Below, piece after piece: positions 35,542 to 43,797 of a DNA stretch of 64,000 bases. Under the pieces are notes generated by a model. The model was not told the origin of the DNA and searched no databases. It saw only the letters and a program-made list of their open reading frames with translations. Source of the stretch: Zoogloea sp. (GTDB taxonomy: Bacteria > Pseudomonadota > Gammaproteobacteria > Burkholderiales > Rhodocyclaceae). The DNA lies in assembly GCF_028689785.1 (NCBI RefSeq), contig NZ_JAQVCN010000002.1, positions 62,001 through 126,000 on the forward strand, in the 5' to 3' direction. The translations under genes and the position numbers were made by a program. Each line of letters opens with the position of its first letter. Within the stretch, counting starts at the first letter, position 1.

Positions 35542-36684
35542 ATGACCCTTCGCATCAGCAGCAATTTTGATTCCGGCGCCATCGAGGTGCTGTCCCTGGC
35601 CCGGGCCGACGACATCCGCCTGCGCATCCGCGCCGACCAGGGCATCCACGGCGACGCCGCCTTTCGCCAGTGGTTTCACTTCCGTCTGCACGGTGCCGCT
35701 GGCCAGCCCGTGAGGCTGGTCTTCGAGAACGCGGCCGAGGCGGCCTATCCTGATGGCTGGCCTGACTACCGCTGTGTGGCGTCCTACGACCGGCGCCACT
35801 GGTTCCGCATCCGCGGCACGCGCTACGAAAACGGCCAGCTCATCGTCGAGCACACGCCCGAGCGCAACAGCATCTATTACGCCTATTTCGAGCCGTATTC
35901 CCATGAGCGTCATCTTGATCTGCTGGGGCGGGTCGAGATGTCGCCCTTTGCCTCGGTGAGCAATCTGGGCGCCACGGTGGAGGGGCGTGACCTGGACCTC
36001 GTCACGGTAGGACGGCCGGGGCCGGGCAAGGCGCCAGTGTGGATCATCGCCCGGCAGCATCCGGGCGAGAGCATGGCCGAGTGGTTTGTCGAGGGGCTGC
36101 TTGAGCGCCTGCTCGACGGTGCCGACCCGGTGGCCCGGCGCATCCGCGAAAAAGCCGTGCTCTACATCGTGCCCAACATGAACCCCGACGGAGCCATCCG
36201 CGGCAACCTGCGTACCAACGCTGCCGGCGCCAACCTCAACCGCGAGTGGCGTGAGCCCAGTCCCGATACCAGCCCCGAAGTGCTGCTCGTGCGTGATGCC
36301 ATGGAGGCCAGCGGCGTCGAGTTGTTCCTGGACGTTCACGGGGACGAGGCGCTGCCCTACGTGTTCTTTTCCACCGCCGAGGAAGTGCCGGGCTTCACGC
36401 CGACCCAGCAGGTGCGCCAGGCCCGCTTTGTTGACAGCCTGCAGGCCGCCAGCCCTGATTTCCAGACCGAGCAGGGCTACCAGAGCGGGCGCTTCCGCGA
36501 TGAGCTGCTGACCCTGGCGTCCAAGTGGGTGGCCCATCGCTTCGGCTGCGTGTCCCTGACCCTGGAGATGCCCTTCAAGGACAACGCCAATCTGCCGGAT
36601 GGCCTGGTGGGCTGGAATGGTGAGCGCAGCAAGCGGCTCGGTGAGGCCATGCTCAACCCCATTCTGGGGCATTTGATTGGCTGA
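35542..36684 (+). CDS. M14-family zinc carboxypeptidase (cytosolic carboxypeptidase-like)
   Basis: 380 residues. An N-terminal beta-sandwich (residues ~1-130, with WFHFRLHGAAGQPVRLVFEN) precedes the M14 domain. Zinc ligands are in ARQHPGESMAEWFVEGLLER (HxxE) and FLDVHGDEALPYVFF (His); the substrate region NPDGAIRGNLRTNAAGANLN then REW and the catalytic Glu in LTLEMPFKDN are present. This is the arrangement of cytosolic carboxypeptidases of the M14D type (eukaryotic CCPs remove C-terminal Glu). No signal peptide is seen, so it acts in the cytoplasm. It starts 12 bases after the DUF445 gene. Confidence 0.92.
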   Translation: MTLRISSNFDSGAIEVLSLARADDIRLRIRADQGIHGDAAFRQWFHFRLHGAAGQPVRLVFENAAEAAYPDGWPDYRCVASYDRRHWFRIRGTRYENGQLIVEHTPERNSIYYAYFEPYSHERHLDLLGRVEMSPFASVSNLGATVEGRDLDLVTVGRPGPGKAPVWIIARQHPGESMAEWFVEGLLERLLDGADPVARRIREKAVLYIVPNMNPDGAIRGNLRTNAAGANLNREWREPSPDTSPEVLLVRDAMEASGVELFLDVHGDEALPYVFFSTAEEVPGFTPTQQVRQARFVDSLQAASPDFQTEQGYQSGRFRDELLTLASKWVAHRFGCVSLTLEMPFKDNANLPDGLVGWNGERSKRLGEAMLNPILGHLIG

Positions 36685-37035
36685 AATCCGGAGTGACTGC
36701 GCAAGATGGGCAGCTGCTGTTCCACTGATTGCTGAATCGGGTTCAGTCCATTCACACAAGGCACCGTAGTCATCCCGCCGGGCTGATTGCGTCTTGGTTG
36801 CCAGACTCGGGGCGAGGGGCGTGGTGGCGAAACGCGCTGTCTCCGTCGCCCAGGACATCGCCAGCGAGGCCGAGTCGCTGATCCGTGCGGCTGAATGCGT
36901 ACCTCGGCCGTTTTCAGCGCCGATACGGAAATTCCACGGGGCCGAAAAAAACTTTGAAATCGTGTCATCCAGCCGACTGACCTTCGCGTTAAGGACACAC
37001 AGGCGCCAAATCGCCGGTTTTAACAGGAGAAGTCG
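36685..37035. other. 351-base intergenic region without recognised gene
   Basis: No coding frame here resembles a known protein, and codon pattern is poor in all frames. It is less GC-rich near the right end, where AGGAGA precedes the small gene at 37036. A TTGAAA hexamer at 36954-36959 is seen without a good -10 partner. The stretch could hold a promoter or a small RNA, but nothing specific supports either. Confidence 0.5.
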
Positions 37036-37320
37036 ATGGGCAGTTATTGCAACGAGTCCTACGCAGAGTTTCTGGATTCCCTCAAGGCCGCGGGTGTCGT
37101 GATCCGCAATGAAAACGAAGTCCGCGAACGTTTGGCCGAGTCCCAGCGCTGGCGTAGTGCCTTCATGACCCTGGCCGCCAATGGTCGTACGATCGGTATC
37201 GAGTTTCATGTGAATGGCGAGGGCAGTGACCCCCGTGCAGTGCAGCGCGTGATGGCAGAACATGCCTTTCCGGCTGAAAAGGAAGCGGCTTTCATCGCCC
37301 AGCTCACTGCTGATCGTTGA
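37036..37320 (+). CDS. conserved small hypothetical protein
   Basis: 94 residues from ATG 37036 with a strong AGGAGA ribosome-binding site. The sequence MGSYCNESYAEFLDSLKAAG, then RERLAESQRWRSAFMTLAAN and GRTIGIEFHVNGEGSDPRAV, predicts a soluble mixed alpha/beta protein with one cysteine. No signal peptide or membrane segment. I do not recognise a family. A strong terminator starts 43 bases after the stop, so it forms its own transcript unit with the preceding 351-base region. Confidence 0.7.
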   Translation: MGSYCNESYAEFLDSLKAAGVVIRNENEVRERLAESQRWRSAFMTLAANGRTIGIEFHVNGEGSDPRAVQRVMAEHAFPAEKEAAFIAQLTADR

Positions 37321-37362
37321 TCGCCCACCGGGTACCGGCGGGCAGTTCCGGTGCATTGATCC

Positions 37363-37390
37363 AGCCCTTTCTCCCTGCGGAGAGAGGGCT
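37363..37390 (+). terminator. rho-independent terminator
   Basis: A 12-base stem (AGCCCTTTCTCC, pairing with GGAGAGAGGGCT with one G-U pair) and CTGC loop, followed by TTTTCT. It ends the small hypothetical gene and may also act for psd from the other side. Confidence 0.88.
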
Positions 37391-37393
37391 TTT

Positions 37394-38305
37394 CTATTGA
37401 GCCCGCAACAGTGCTTCACCCATCCGGATCGGCCGGCCTTCCGCGATGCCGTCGCACAGGGCAAATCCCGGCGGTACGAACAGGATGATGGTGGAGCCGT
37501 GTTCGAACCAGCCCATTTCCTGACCCTTGTGAAAAACGGCGCTGGCCGGGATCTCCGTGGGCCCTGAATAGCGCATGTGCAGCAGCACGTCCAGCCAGCG
37601 CAGGCGGATGCTGGCGACGAGAATGGCGGCCACCGGGACGATGGTCAGCACCGCGTCGTGGCCGATGAGGCGGGCCTGGATGACCGCCCGCTCGTTCTTG
37701 CAGTAGAGCTTCTCAATGCGCCTCAGGGTGGGCGGATTGACGTTCCAGGTGTCTCCGGCGATGTAGGTCACATGCTCAACCTGCAGGTCGGCCGGGGCGT
37801 GGAAGCGGTGGTACATGCTGGACTTGAGCCGTAGGGTGACGTAGTGGCCGTCCCGGCAGGCGTCTACCCTCTGCTGGCTGCCCAGCAGGTCGATCAGCGG
37901 ATAGGGCGCGCCCTTGGCCTGCAGGGCTGTGGTGCCATCCAGATCACCGCAGGCGCCGACGATGGCATCGCACGGGCTGCACAGCACTGCCGCATCGCTG
38001 TCAATGGGGCGGGCGCCGGGCTTCAGTGCCCGGGTGAAGCAAGCGTGCATGCTGGCAAAATGACGCTCCCGGGCTTCCGACAGATCCAGATCGGCAAACA
38101 GACGCCAGATGCCGATGGACAGCCGGGCTACCAGGGGCTGTTCGATCTTGCTGAACCAGCCCATGAAGCGGGTGAGCAGGGCGCGGGGCACGCGGTTGGT
38201 GATCAGGAAGTTGATGTCTTCCTGATCCAGCAGGCGGGTGATCAGGCGGCGGGGCGGGGTCGGACGATTCATGGCGCTGTAACGGGGGTCGGTTAAATCA
38301 GTCAT
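37394..38305 (-). CDS. psd: phosphatidylserine decarboxylase proenzyme
   Basis: 303 residues. The self-cleavage site is GST in FEHGSTIILFVPPG, with Ser271 becoming the pyruvoyl group of the short alpha chain. Earlier conserved parts include LITNRVPRALLTRFMGWFSK, VLCSPCDAIVGACGDLDG, KSSMYHRFHAPADLQVEHVT (His-Arg-Phe-His-Ala) and YIAGDTWNVNPPTLRRIEKL. It converts phosphatidylserine to phosphatidylethanolamine at the inner membrane. The gene starts only 24 bases from the divergent aminotransferase gene, so the two promoters must overlap coding sequence or each other. Confidence 0.95.
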   Translation of the reverse strand: MTDLTDPRYSAMNRPTPPRRLITRLLDQEDINFLITNRVPRALLTRFMGWFSKIEQPLVARLSIGIWRLFADLDLSEARERHFASMHACFTRALKPGARPIDSDAAVLCSPCDAIVGACGDLDGTTALQAKGAPYPLIDLLGSQQRVDACRDGHYVTLRLKSSMYHRFHAPADLQVEHVTYIAGDTWNVNPPTLRRIEKLYCKNERAVIQARLIGHDAVLTIVPVAAILVASIRLRWLDVLLHMRYSGPTEIPASAVFHKGQEMGWFEHGSTIILFVPPGFALCDGIAEGRPIRMGEALLRAQ

Positions 38306-38329
38306 CTTTCAGTAGCGGAGAACGCGCAC

Positions 38330-39994
38330 GTGGAAGATGCATTGGTGTTGGCCGGCCTGGGCGCAGTGGCATTGCCCGGGCTGATCCTCAAGATGAAGCG
38401 GCGTCTGGAGCTGTCGAAGGGGAAACACCCCTCCCTGACCGGGCATGCCAAGATGTCCCGTCGGGTGGCAAAGCTGCTGCCTTTCTATGAGTACGACGAA
38501 GCCGGATTCTTCAACTCCGATGATGCGCCGGCCGAGGTGGTGGCACGGCGCAGGGAGGGCTTCTTCAGGCTGGCCGCCCTCTACCGGCAGCGCTTTGCCG
38601 AGAGCGCGGCCCTGACCGCGGAGGTCCAGGAGGGGGTATCCGACCTGCAGTTCACCAGCGCCTACCGGGTGCCCTTTCAGTACAGCCGCTTCCTGCGCCA
38701 GCACCTCAAGGGCGGGGCCTTTCTGGAGTCCTCGGGGGGCGTGACCGTGACCGATCTGGACGGCAACGTCTTCCACGATCTGGGCGGCGCCTACGGGGTG
38801 AATGTCTTCGGCTACGATTTCTACAAGACCTGCATGGCCCGGGGGAGCGAGCGGGTGGCGGCCCTGGGGCCGGTGCTCGGTGCCTATCACCCGCTGCTTG
38901 CTTACAACGTGATGCGCCTGAAGGCCATCTCCGGGCTGGACGAGGTGTCCTTCCACATGTCGGGCACCGAGGCAGTGATGCAGGCGGTGCGCCTGGCCCG
39001 CTACCACACCGGACGCAGCCATCTGGTCCGTTTCTGTGGCGCTTACCACGGCTGGTGGGGCGAGGTGCAGCCTGGCGTCGGCAACCCCACGGCGGCCAAC
39101 CAGACCTACACCCTGAAGGACATGCACCCCGACGCCCTTCGCGTGCTGCGCCGGCGCAAGGACATTGCCTGCGTGCTGGTGAACCCCCTGCAGGCCCTGC
39201 ACCCCAATGGCGCTGCGCCGGGGGATTCGTCTCTGGTGGACAGCAGCCGGCGGGCGGGCTTCGACAGGGCTGCCTACACCGCATGGCTGAAGGCGCTGCG
39301 CCAGGTCTGTGATGAGCGCGGCATTGTGTTGATTTTCGACGAGGTCTTCGTGGGCTTCCGGCTTGCGCCAGGGGGCGCCCAAGAGTATTTCGGCGTGCGG
39401 GCCGACATGGTGACCTACGGCAAGACCCTCGGCGGCGGCCTGCCGGTGGGGGTGGTGTGCGGGCGCCGGGCGCTGATGAAGCGCTTCCGTGACGACCGCC
39501 CGGCGGACATCTGCTTTGCCCGGGGCACCTTCAATTCCCACCCCTGGGTGATGGGGGCCATGGCGGAGTTCCTGGAACGTCTCGAGGCCCCGGAGATTCA
39601 AGCCGTTTATCACGGCCTGGACGATCTCTGGAACGCCCGGGCCGGCCGCCTGAATGCGCGCTTCGAGGCCGAAGGGCTGCCTGTCCGGGTGGCCAATCTG
39701 TCGTCGATCTGGACGGTGACCTATACCCGCCCGAGCCGCTACAACTGGATGCTCCAGTACTACATGCGGGCGGAGGGGCTGGCCCTGAGCTGGGTGGGGA
39801 CGGGGCGTTTCATCTTCAGCCTCAATTACACGGAGGCTGATTTTGCCGAGGTGGCCGACCGCTTTGTTATGGCGGCCCGGCGCATGGAGGCCGATGGCTG
39901 GTGGTGGCATGACGGGACGCTGACCAACAAGGCGATCCGCCGGCGCATCCTGAAAGAGATGCTGTTCCGGCGTTTTCTGAAGCGGGGTGATTGA
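38330..39994 (+). CDS. class-III PLP aminotransferase (glutamate-1-semialdehyde aminomutase-like)
   Basis: 554 residues from GTG 38330, over 100 longer than HemL because of an N-terminal extension. Fold-type I features: VTDLDGNVFHDLGGAYGVNV, FHMSGTEAVMQAVRLARYHT, FCGAYHGWWGEVQPGVGNPT, IFDEVFVGFRLAPGGAQEYF and PLP Lys365 in MVTYGKTLGGGLPVG. The extension begins with a hydrophobic stretch (LVLAGLGAVALPGLILKM), possibly a membrane anchor. It is not the housekeeping HemL by length and context. The divergent psd neighbour hints at an amino-lipid or envelope substrate, but that is inference. Confidence 0.85.
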   Translation: MEDALVLAGLGAVALPGLILKMKRRLELSKGKHPSLTGHAKMSRRVAKLLPFYEYDEAGFFNSDDAPAEVVARRREGFFRLAALYRQRFAESAALTAEVQEGVSDLQFTSAYRVPFQYSRFLRQHLKGGAFLESSGGVTVTDLDGNVFHDLGGAYGVNVFGYDFYKTCMARGSERVAALGPVLGAYHPLLAYNVMRLKAISGLDEVSFHMSGTEAVMQAVRLARYHTGRSHLVRFCGAYHGWWGEVQPGVGNPTAANQTYTLKDMHPDALRVLRRRKDIACVLVNPLQALHPNGAAPGDSSLVDSSRRAGFDRAAYTAWLKALRQVCDERGIVLIFDEVFVGFRLAPGGAQEYFGVRADMVTYGKTLGGGLPVGVVCGRRALMKRFRDDRPADICFARGTFNSHPWVMGAMAEFLERLEAPEIQAVYHGLDDLWNARAGRLNARFEAEGLPVRVANLSSIWTVTYTRPSRYNWMLQYYMRAEGLALSWVGTGRFIFSLNYTEADFAEVADRFVMAARRMEADGWWWHDGTLTNKAIRRRILKEMLFRRFLKRGD

Positions 39995-40000
39995 ACGCAT

Positions 40001-40029
40001 GGGGCCCCCCTCCCGAAGGGGGGCGCCCC
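40001..40029. terminator. GC-rich hairpin between convergent genes
   Basis: GGGGCCCCCCT and AGGGGGGCGCCCC form a strong imperfect stem around a TCCCGA loop, between the aminotransferase stop and the converging membrane-protein stop. No long T tract follows, so it may terminate weakly or only stabilise 3' ends. Confidence 0.6.
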
Positions 40030-40041
40030 AGCGCAGGACGA

Positions 40042-40635
40042 TCAGGCCGCTTGGCGCTCGCGCAGTTCGCGCAGCAAAAGCAGGGGCGAACGGTGGTAGA
40101 GCTTGATGTCGTGGTAAGGGTCGGTGAGGATCTTGACCAGCCACACCAGGCCCGTCTGCACGTCGCGGAGGAAAAACAGGTGCACCGTGCGGAACAGCAG
40201 CCCGCCCACGCCCAGGCTCAGCCACAGGGCGCCCAGGTGATCGATGTAGCCGGTCATGTCGGTGTGGGCCTCGAAGAGCCCGAACATGGTCGGGTTGAGC
40301 CACAGAGCCACCGGAATGAAGGCCCAGATGGACAGCAGCACGACCTTGCGCTGAAGGTTGTAGCCTACCTTGACGGCCTCCTTGTAGTCATTGCTGACCT
40401 GGTTCTCTTCGTCAAAGCCCAGAGGTTCGAAGAAGAAGTGGCCGGACTGGCGGGTGACCATGGAGATCAGCCAGCCAATCAGGGCGGCCTTTACCGGATC
40501 CACGAAGAGCAGCGAGTAGGCGATCAGGAAGCTGATGGCGCTGATCAGGTGCAGGGTCTGATTGATCCGGCTGTGGTGGTAAAAGCGGTGGTCGTCCCAG
40601 CGCTGGTTCTCCAGCGCGCGCAAAAATTCCTTCAT
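40042..40635 (-). CDS. multi-pass membrane protein, histidine-rich cytosolic motifs (possible Mpo1/DUF962 relative)
   Basis: 197 residues with about four transmembrane helices. The N-terminal WDDHRFYHHSRINQTLHLIS and the RQSGHFFFEPLGFDEENQVS segments place several His and Glu residues at membrane borders. This resembles, weakly, Mpo1-like (DUF962) dioxygenases with their N-x-x-x-H and GH-x-x-FE motifs. If so, it could be an iron-dependent fatty-acid alpha-oxidation enzyme. That is inference; otherwise it is an unassigned membrane protein. ATG 40635 is the only good start. It is divergent from the Gly/Cys-rich protein gene. Confidence 0.6.
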   Translation of the reverse strand: MKEFLRALENQRWDDHRFYHHSRINQTLHLISAISFLIAYSLLFVDPVKAALIGWLISMVTRQSGHFFFEPLGFDEENQVSNDYKEAVKVGYNLQRKVVLLSIWAFIPVALWLNPTMFGLFEAHTDMTGYIDHLGALWLSLGVGGLLFRTVHLFFLRDVQTGLVWLVKILTDPYHDIKLYHRSPLLLLRELRERQAA

Positions 40636-40797
40636 GGCGTCTCCCGAAATCGGCCGAATGGCCTTCGCGGCAAGACTAAGAAGCTCGCGTTACCGGGCGG
40701 CTGCGAAAATGTTAAAGCGGTGTGATCTCCCGTGCTCCAGCGGCCACCGGAGGCCGTGGGTAGAATGCCGGCATGATCTTCAGGGCAGGAAAGGGCG

Positions 40798-41574
40798 GTG
40801 AAGGGGATGATGGAAAAGCGCCGGATCTTTGGTGTTGCGTTGGTCCTTGCAGTGCTTGGCGGCCTCCTCACCCATCCTCAGGTGCAGACCGGTGAGTGGC
40901 TCCCGCGGGTGCTGCTGGCGGCCGCTGTACTGGCGTTGGTGGGCCTTGCCTGGCGGCGCTGGCAGCGGCGCGCACGGCTGCGCTTCCTGGCGGATTTCCG
41001 GTTTCCGGCGGGGCTGGCGCGCAAGGTCTGCGAGCGCTATCCGCATCTCAGTGATGCCCAGGCCGAGATGGTGTTGCGTGAGCTGCGCACTTTCTTTCAG
41101 GTGGCGCTGGCGGCGCGGGGGCGGATGGTGTCCATGCCCAGTCAGGCGGTGGACGTGGCCTGGCACGAGTTCATTCTGTTCACCAAGGGCTACCGGTTGT
41201 TCTGCCGTCAGGGCCTGGGCCGTTTTCTCGATCACACACCGGCGGAATACATGGCCACCCCCCGCAGCGCCCGGCAGGGCTTGCGTCGTACCTGGCTGCA
41301 CGCCTGCCGTTTTGACGGCATCAACCCGCGCAAGCCCGAGCGCCTGCCCATGCTTTTTGCGCTGGATGGCCTGTTGCTGATCCCTGACGGCTTTCGCTAT
41401 GCCCTCAACTGCATGGGGCCGGACGGGACGCAGTCGGGGGATGCCTACTGCGCCAGCGATATCGGCTGCAGTGGCGGAGGAGGAGGGTGCTCCGGTGATT
41501 CGGACAGCGGCGGCGGAGATGCCGGCGACGGTGGCAGTGGGTGTGGTGGAGGAGGTTGTGGCGGGGGGGACTGA
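40798..41574 (+). CDS. glycine-rich domain protein (DUF1399/GRDP-like) with Gly/Cys-rich tail
   Basis: 258 residues from GTG 40798 (AGGAAAGG upstream; ATG 40810 is an alternative). Two hydrophobic segments lie at the N-terminus (FGVALVLAVLGGLL and RVLLAAAVLALVGLAWRRW). The core PSQAVDVAWHEFILFTKGYR then LFCRQGLGRFLDHTP matches the DxxWHxF...Y..FC....H.P motif of glycine-rich-domain (DUF1399) proteins. The last ~55 residues are Gly, Cys, Ser and Asp only, with about eight cysteines, suggesting metal or disulfide chemistry. Function unknown. Confidence 0.78.
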   Translation: MKGMMEKRRIFGVALVLAVLGGLLTHPQVQTGEWLPRVLLAAAVLALVGLAWRRWQRRARLRFLADFRFPAGLARKVCERYPHLSDAQAEMVLRELRTFFQVALAARGRMVSMPSQAVDVAWHEFILFTKGYRLFCRQGLGRFLDHTPAEYMATPRSARQGLRRTWLHACRFDGINPRKPERLPMLFALDGLLLIPDGFRYALNCMGPDGTQSGDAYCASDIGCSGGGGGCSGDSDSGGGDAGDGGSGCGGGGCGGGD

Positions 41575-41684
41575 TGCCACCGGGGTTTAAGCGGGGCTTA
41601 AGTTGTGCCCGGGATAGTTCGGCCGTCGCCCGGTCCGTTCGGGCAGGCCCCCAATCCTGACCAATCCCAGAGGAGAACCCGCCC

Positions 41685-43208
41685 ATGAACCCAGTTCGTC
41701 CATTCAAGCCCACAACCAGAACCCTGTTCCTGCTCAGCCTGGGTGCCGCTACGGCACTGTCTGGCTGCGGTGGTGGCGGTGGCGGCGGGACCGGCATTTC
41801 CGCCGGTTCCGCAGCGCCGGCCACTCCGGCGGCAGTGACCTATACCGGGCCGGTTTCCGGCCTGGGCTCGATCGTGGTGAATGGTGTCCGTTTCGAGACC
41901 CTTGGTGCCACGGTCCATGATGCGGACGATCCTTACGGGAACACCGAGTACGCCTCGCCGATCCGGCTCGGCACCGTGGTGTCGGTGAGCGGTGATGTGG
42001 ACGACGTGAAGGGGACGGGCAGCGCTGCCCGCATCCGCATTGTGGGCGGCCTGCGCGGTACGGTCGGCGGGGTGGACGTGAATGCCGCGACCCTGAATGT
42101 GGGCGGCCAGACCGTGAAGGTGACCGGGACGACGGTGTTCGACTCCGGCCTGAGCGGGCTGGCGGCGCTTGTGGCTGGCAGCTACGTGGAGGTTTATGGC
42201 CTGCCCCAGGCCGATGGCAGTTTTACCGCCACGCGCATTGAAGTCCGTGGCAGTGCCTCGGGCAGCGTTTCCGGCGTGGCCCTGCGTGGCATCGTGGCCT
42301 CGGTGGGGGCAGGCAGCCTCACCTTGCGCAATGGCCTCAGCGTGTTCTATGCGGCCGACACGGTATCGCCGGCCGGTGCGGGCATTGCTGCCGGCAGCGA
42401 TGTGCGCATCCTGGCTGCCGCCGCCCCGGTCAATGGCCAGGTGGTGGCGAGCCGGGTGCTGGCGCTGGGGGCGGTGACCCTGGTGTCGGGCAGCGCAAAC
42501 CCGGTCTCCGGCAGTTCCGTGAAGATCAAGGGGGTCGTGGATTCGGTCAGCGGCAGCACGATCACCGTCTCCGGCACCCCAGTCAGCCTCGGTACCATGG
42601 CTGCGCCCGCCATCGGGAGTTTTGTCGAGGTGAAGGGCAATTTGTCGGGCGCTACGCTGGTGGCCAGCCGGATTGAAATCGAGGGCAGCGGCCGCAGTCT
42701 GCAGGTGCTGGGGGCCAACGGTCAGGTGGCCTACAGCGGCACCTACAAGCAGGAGCTCTACGGTGTCGTCGCCAACTTCAGCTCCCTGTCCAGTTTTACC
42801 GTTCAGGGCGTGCCCGTTGATGCCAGCCAGGCGCGCTTCGAGTACGGCGTCAATTCGCTGGGCAACAACAGCTACGTGGAGGTCAAGGGCACCTATCAGA
42901 ACGGCGTGCTGCTGGCCACCAAGGTCGAGCTGAAGGGGGCTACGGCGAGTCTGACCTCTGGCTCCGGTGGTGTGCTGTCCAGTGGCAGCAGCAAGTTCGA
43001 GATCTACGCGACCCTGAGTTGCGTGAGCTATCCGTCGAGCTGCACCCTGAGCGGAGACAGCGTGCTCAACGCGAACCTGTCCGGCGCCAGGTGGGACGAC
43101 GGTGGCCGCTATGTGCAGGGCAGCCAGCCCTACGTGGAGGCCAAGGGCTACCTGGATGCCAGCGGCGTGTTCCAGGTCGTCGAGATCGAAACCAAGCGCG
43201 GCAACTGA
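41685..43208 (+). CDS. DUF5666 domain lipoprotein
   Basis: 507 residues. A signal peptide with lipobox TALSGCGGG (Cys28) is followed by a Gly tract and then repeated beta-rich units of about 60-80 residues of DUF5666/OB-like type. Examples are SGLGSIVVNGVRFETLGATV, SGDVDDVKGTGSAARIRIVG, AGSYVEVYGLPQADGSFTAT, VSGSTITVSGTPVSLGTM and GNNSYVEVKGTYQNGVLLAT. It is likely outer-membrane-anchored; function is unknown. One disulfide is possible near the C-terminus (SCVSYPSSCTLSG). It ends at a long terminator shared with the convergent DUF1854 gene. Confidence 0.85.
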   Translation: MNPVRPFKPTTRTLFLLSLGAATALSGCGGGGGGGTGISAGSAAPATPAAVTYTGPVSGLGSIVVNGVRFETLGATVHDADDPYGNTEYASPIRLGTVVSVSGDVDDVKGTGSAARIRIVGGLRGTVGGVDVNAATLNVGGQTVKVTGTTVFDSGLSGLAALVAGSYVEVYGLPQADGSFTATRIEVRGSASGSVSGVALRGIVASVGAGSLTLRNGLSVFYAADTVSPAGAGIAAGSDVRILAAAAPVNGQVVASRVLALGAVTLVSGSANPVSGSSVKIKGVVDSVSGSTITVSGTPVSLGTMAAPAIGSFVEVKGNLSGATLVASRIEIEGSGRSLQVLGANGQVAYSGTYKQELYGVVANFSSLSSFTVQGVPVDASQARFEYGVNSLGNNSYVEVKGTYQNGVLLATKVELKGATASLTSGSGGVLSSGSSKFEIYATLSCVSYPSSCTLSGDSVLNANLSGARWDDGGRYVQGSQPYVEAKGYLDASGVFQVVEIETKRGN

Positions 43209-43249
43209 GCTCCGCGGCGACGGGGCCCTTCCCGGGGCACGTCTGCCTC

Positions 43250-43305
43250 AAGGAAAAGCCCGCTAGTGGCGCCCCCAAGGGGCAGCCACTGGCGGGCTTT
43301 TCCTT
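43250..43305. terminator. long bidirectional terminator
   Basis: Inverted arms of about 20 bases beginning AAGGAAAAGCCCGC and ending with the complementary GCGGGCTTTTCCTT, separated by a GC-rich loop. A and T tracts flank both sides. It lies between the convergent DUF5666 and DUF1854 genes. Confidence 0.9.
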
Positions 43306-43320
43306 TGTTTGCGTCTCGCT

Positions 43321-43788
43321 CTACAGGAAGCGGTCGAGCAGGCGCTTGCTGTGGCTGTCGAGGGCGTAGCGATCGCGGATCAGGAAGGTGATGCCGCGGC
43401 TGTCGGTGATCATTAGCGCGGGCGAGGTGAGACGGCGGATGTCTTCCTCACCTTTGAGCACCATGCTGGTGTCGCCCCGGTCGGTCTCCAGATCCCAGGT
43501 GCTGGGGGTGGCAAAGCTGGAGACGCGGCGGATGCGCTGGATCACCGGCATGAACTCGCGGCTGGCCATCTCGTCGGCGATGAGCTGGCGGGCGCCTTCG
43601 GGCAGATCGCTCAGTTTGTCGATCCAGGCCACTTCTTCGCCGTCGGTGTTGATCAGGCCGATGTTCTCGGAGGGGGCGCCGATAGGGAAGGCGCGCACCG
43701 GGGTGACCAGGTGGGCTTTGCCTTCGGTGTCGGTGAAGAGCAACTGGCCGAAGCTGTTGCGGGTGATGTCGAGATTCTGCTGGGGCAT
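43321..43788 (-). CDS. DUF1854 family protein, cyanophycin-locus associated
   Basis: 155 residues, soluble, no signal peptide: [20 protein letters not shown], then [40 protein letters not shown] and the C-terminal [17 protein letters not shown]. This is the DUF1854 family that in proteobacteria regularly sits beside cyanophycin synthetase genes. No catalytic motif is evident. It starts nine bases after the ABC transporter stop and surely shares its transcript. A role as accessory or regulator of that transporter, or in granule metabolism, is inferred from co-occurrence only. Confidence 0.88.
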   Translation of the reverse strand: MPQQNLDITRNSFGQLLFTDTEGKAHLVTPVRAFPIGAPSENIGLINTDGEEVAWIDKLSDLPEGARQLIADEMASREFMPVIQRIRRVSSFATPSTWDLETDRGDTSMVLKGEEDIRRLTSPALMITDSRGITFLIRDRYALDSHSKRLLDRFL

Positions 43789-43797
43789 GGTCGGTCT

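Noticed and set aside
34243..37464. 1073-codon minus-strand frame over yaaA-DUF445-M14
   Set aside because: Three real plus-strand genes with family motifs and ribosome-binding sites occupy this stretch. The antisense product is low-complexity His/Gly/Gln sequence.
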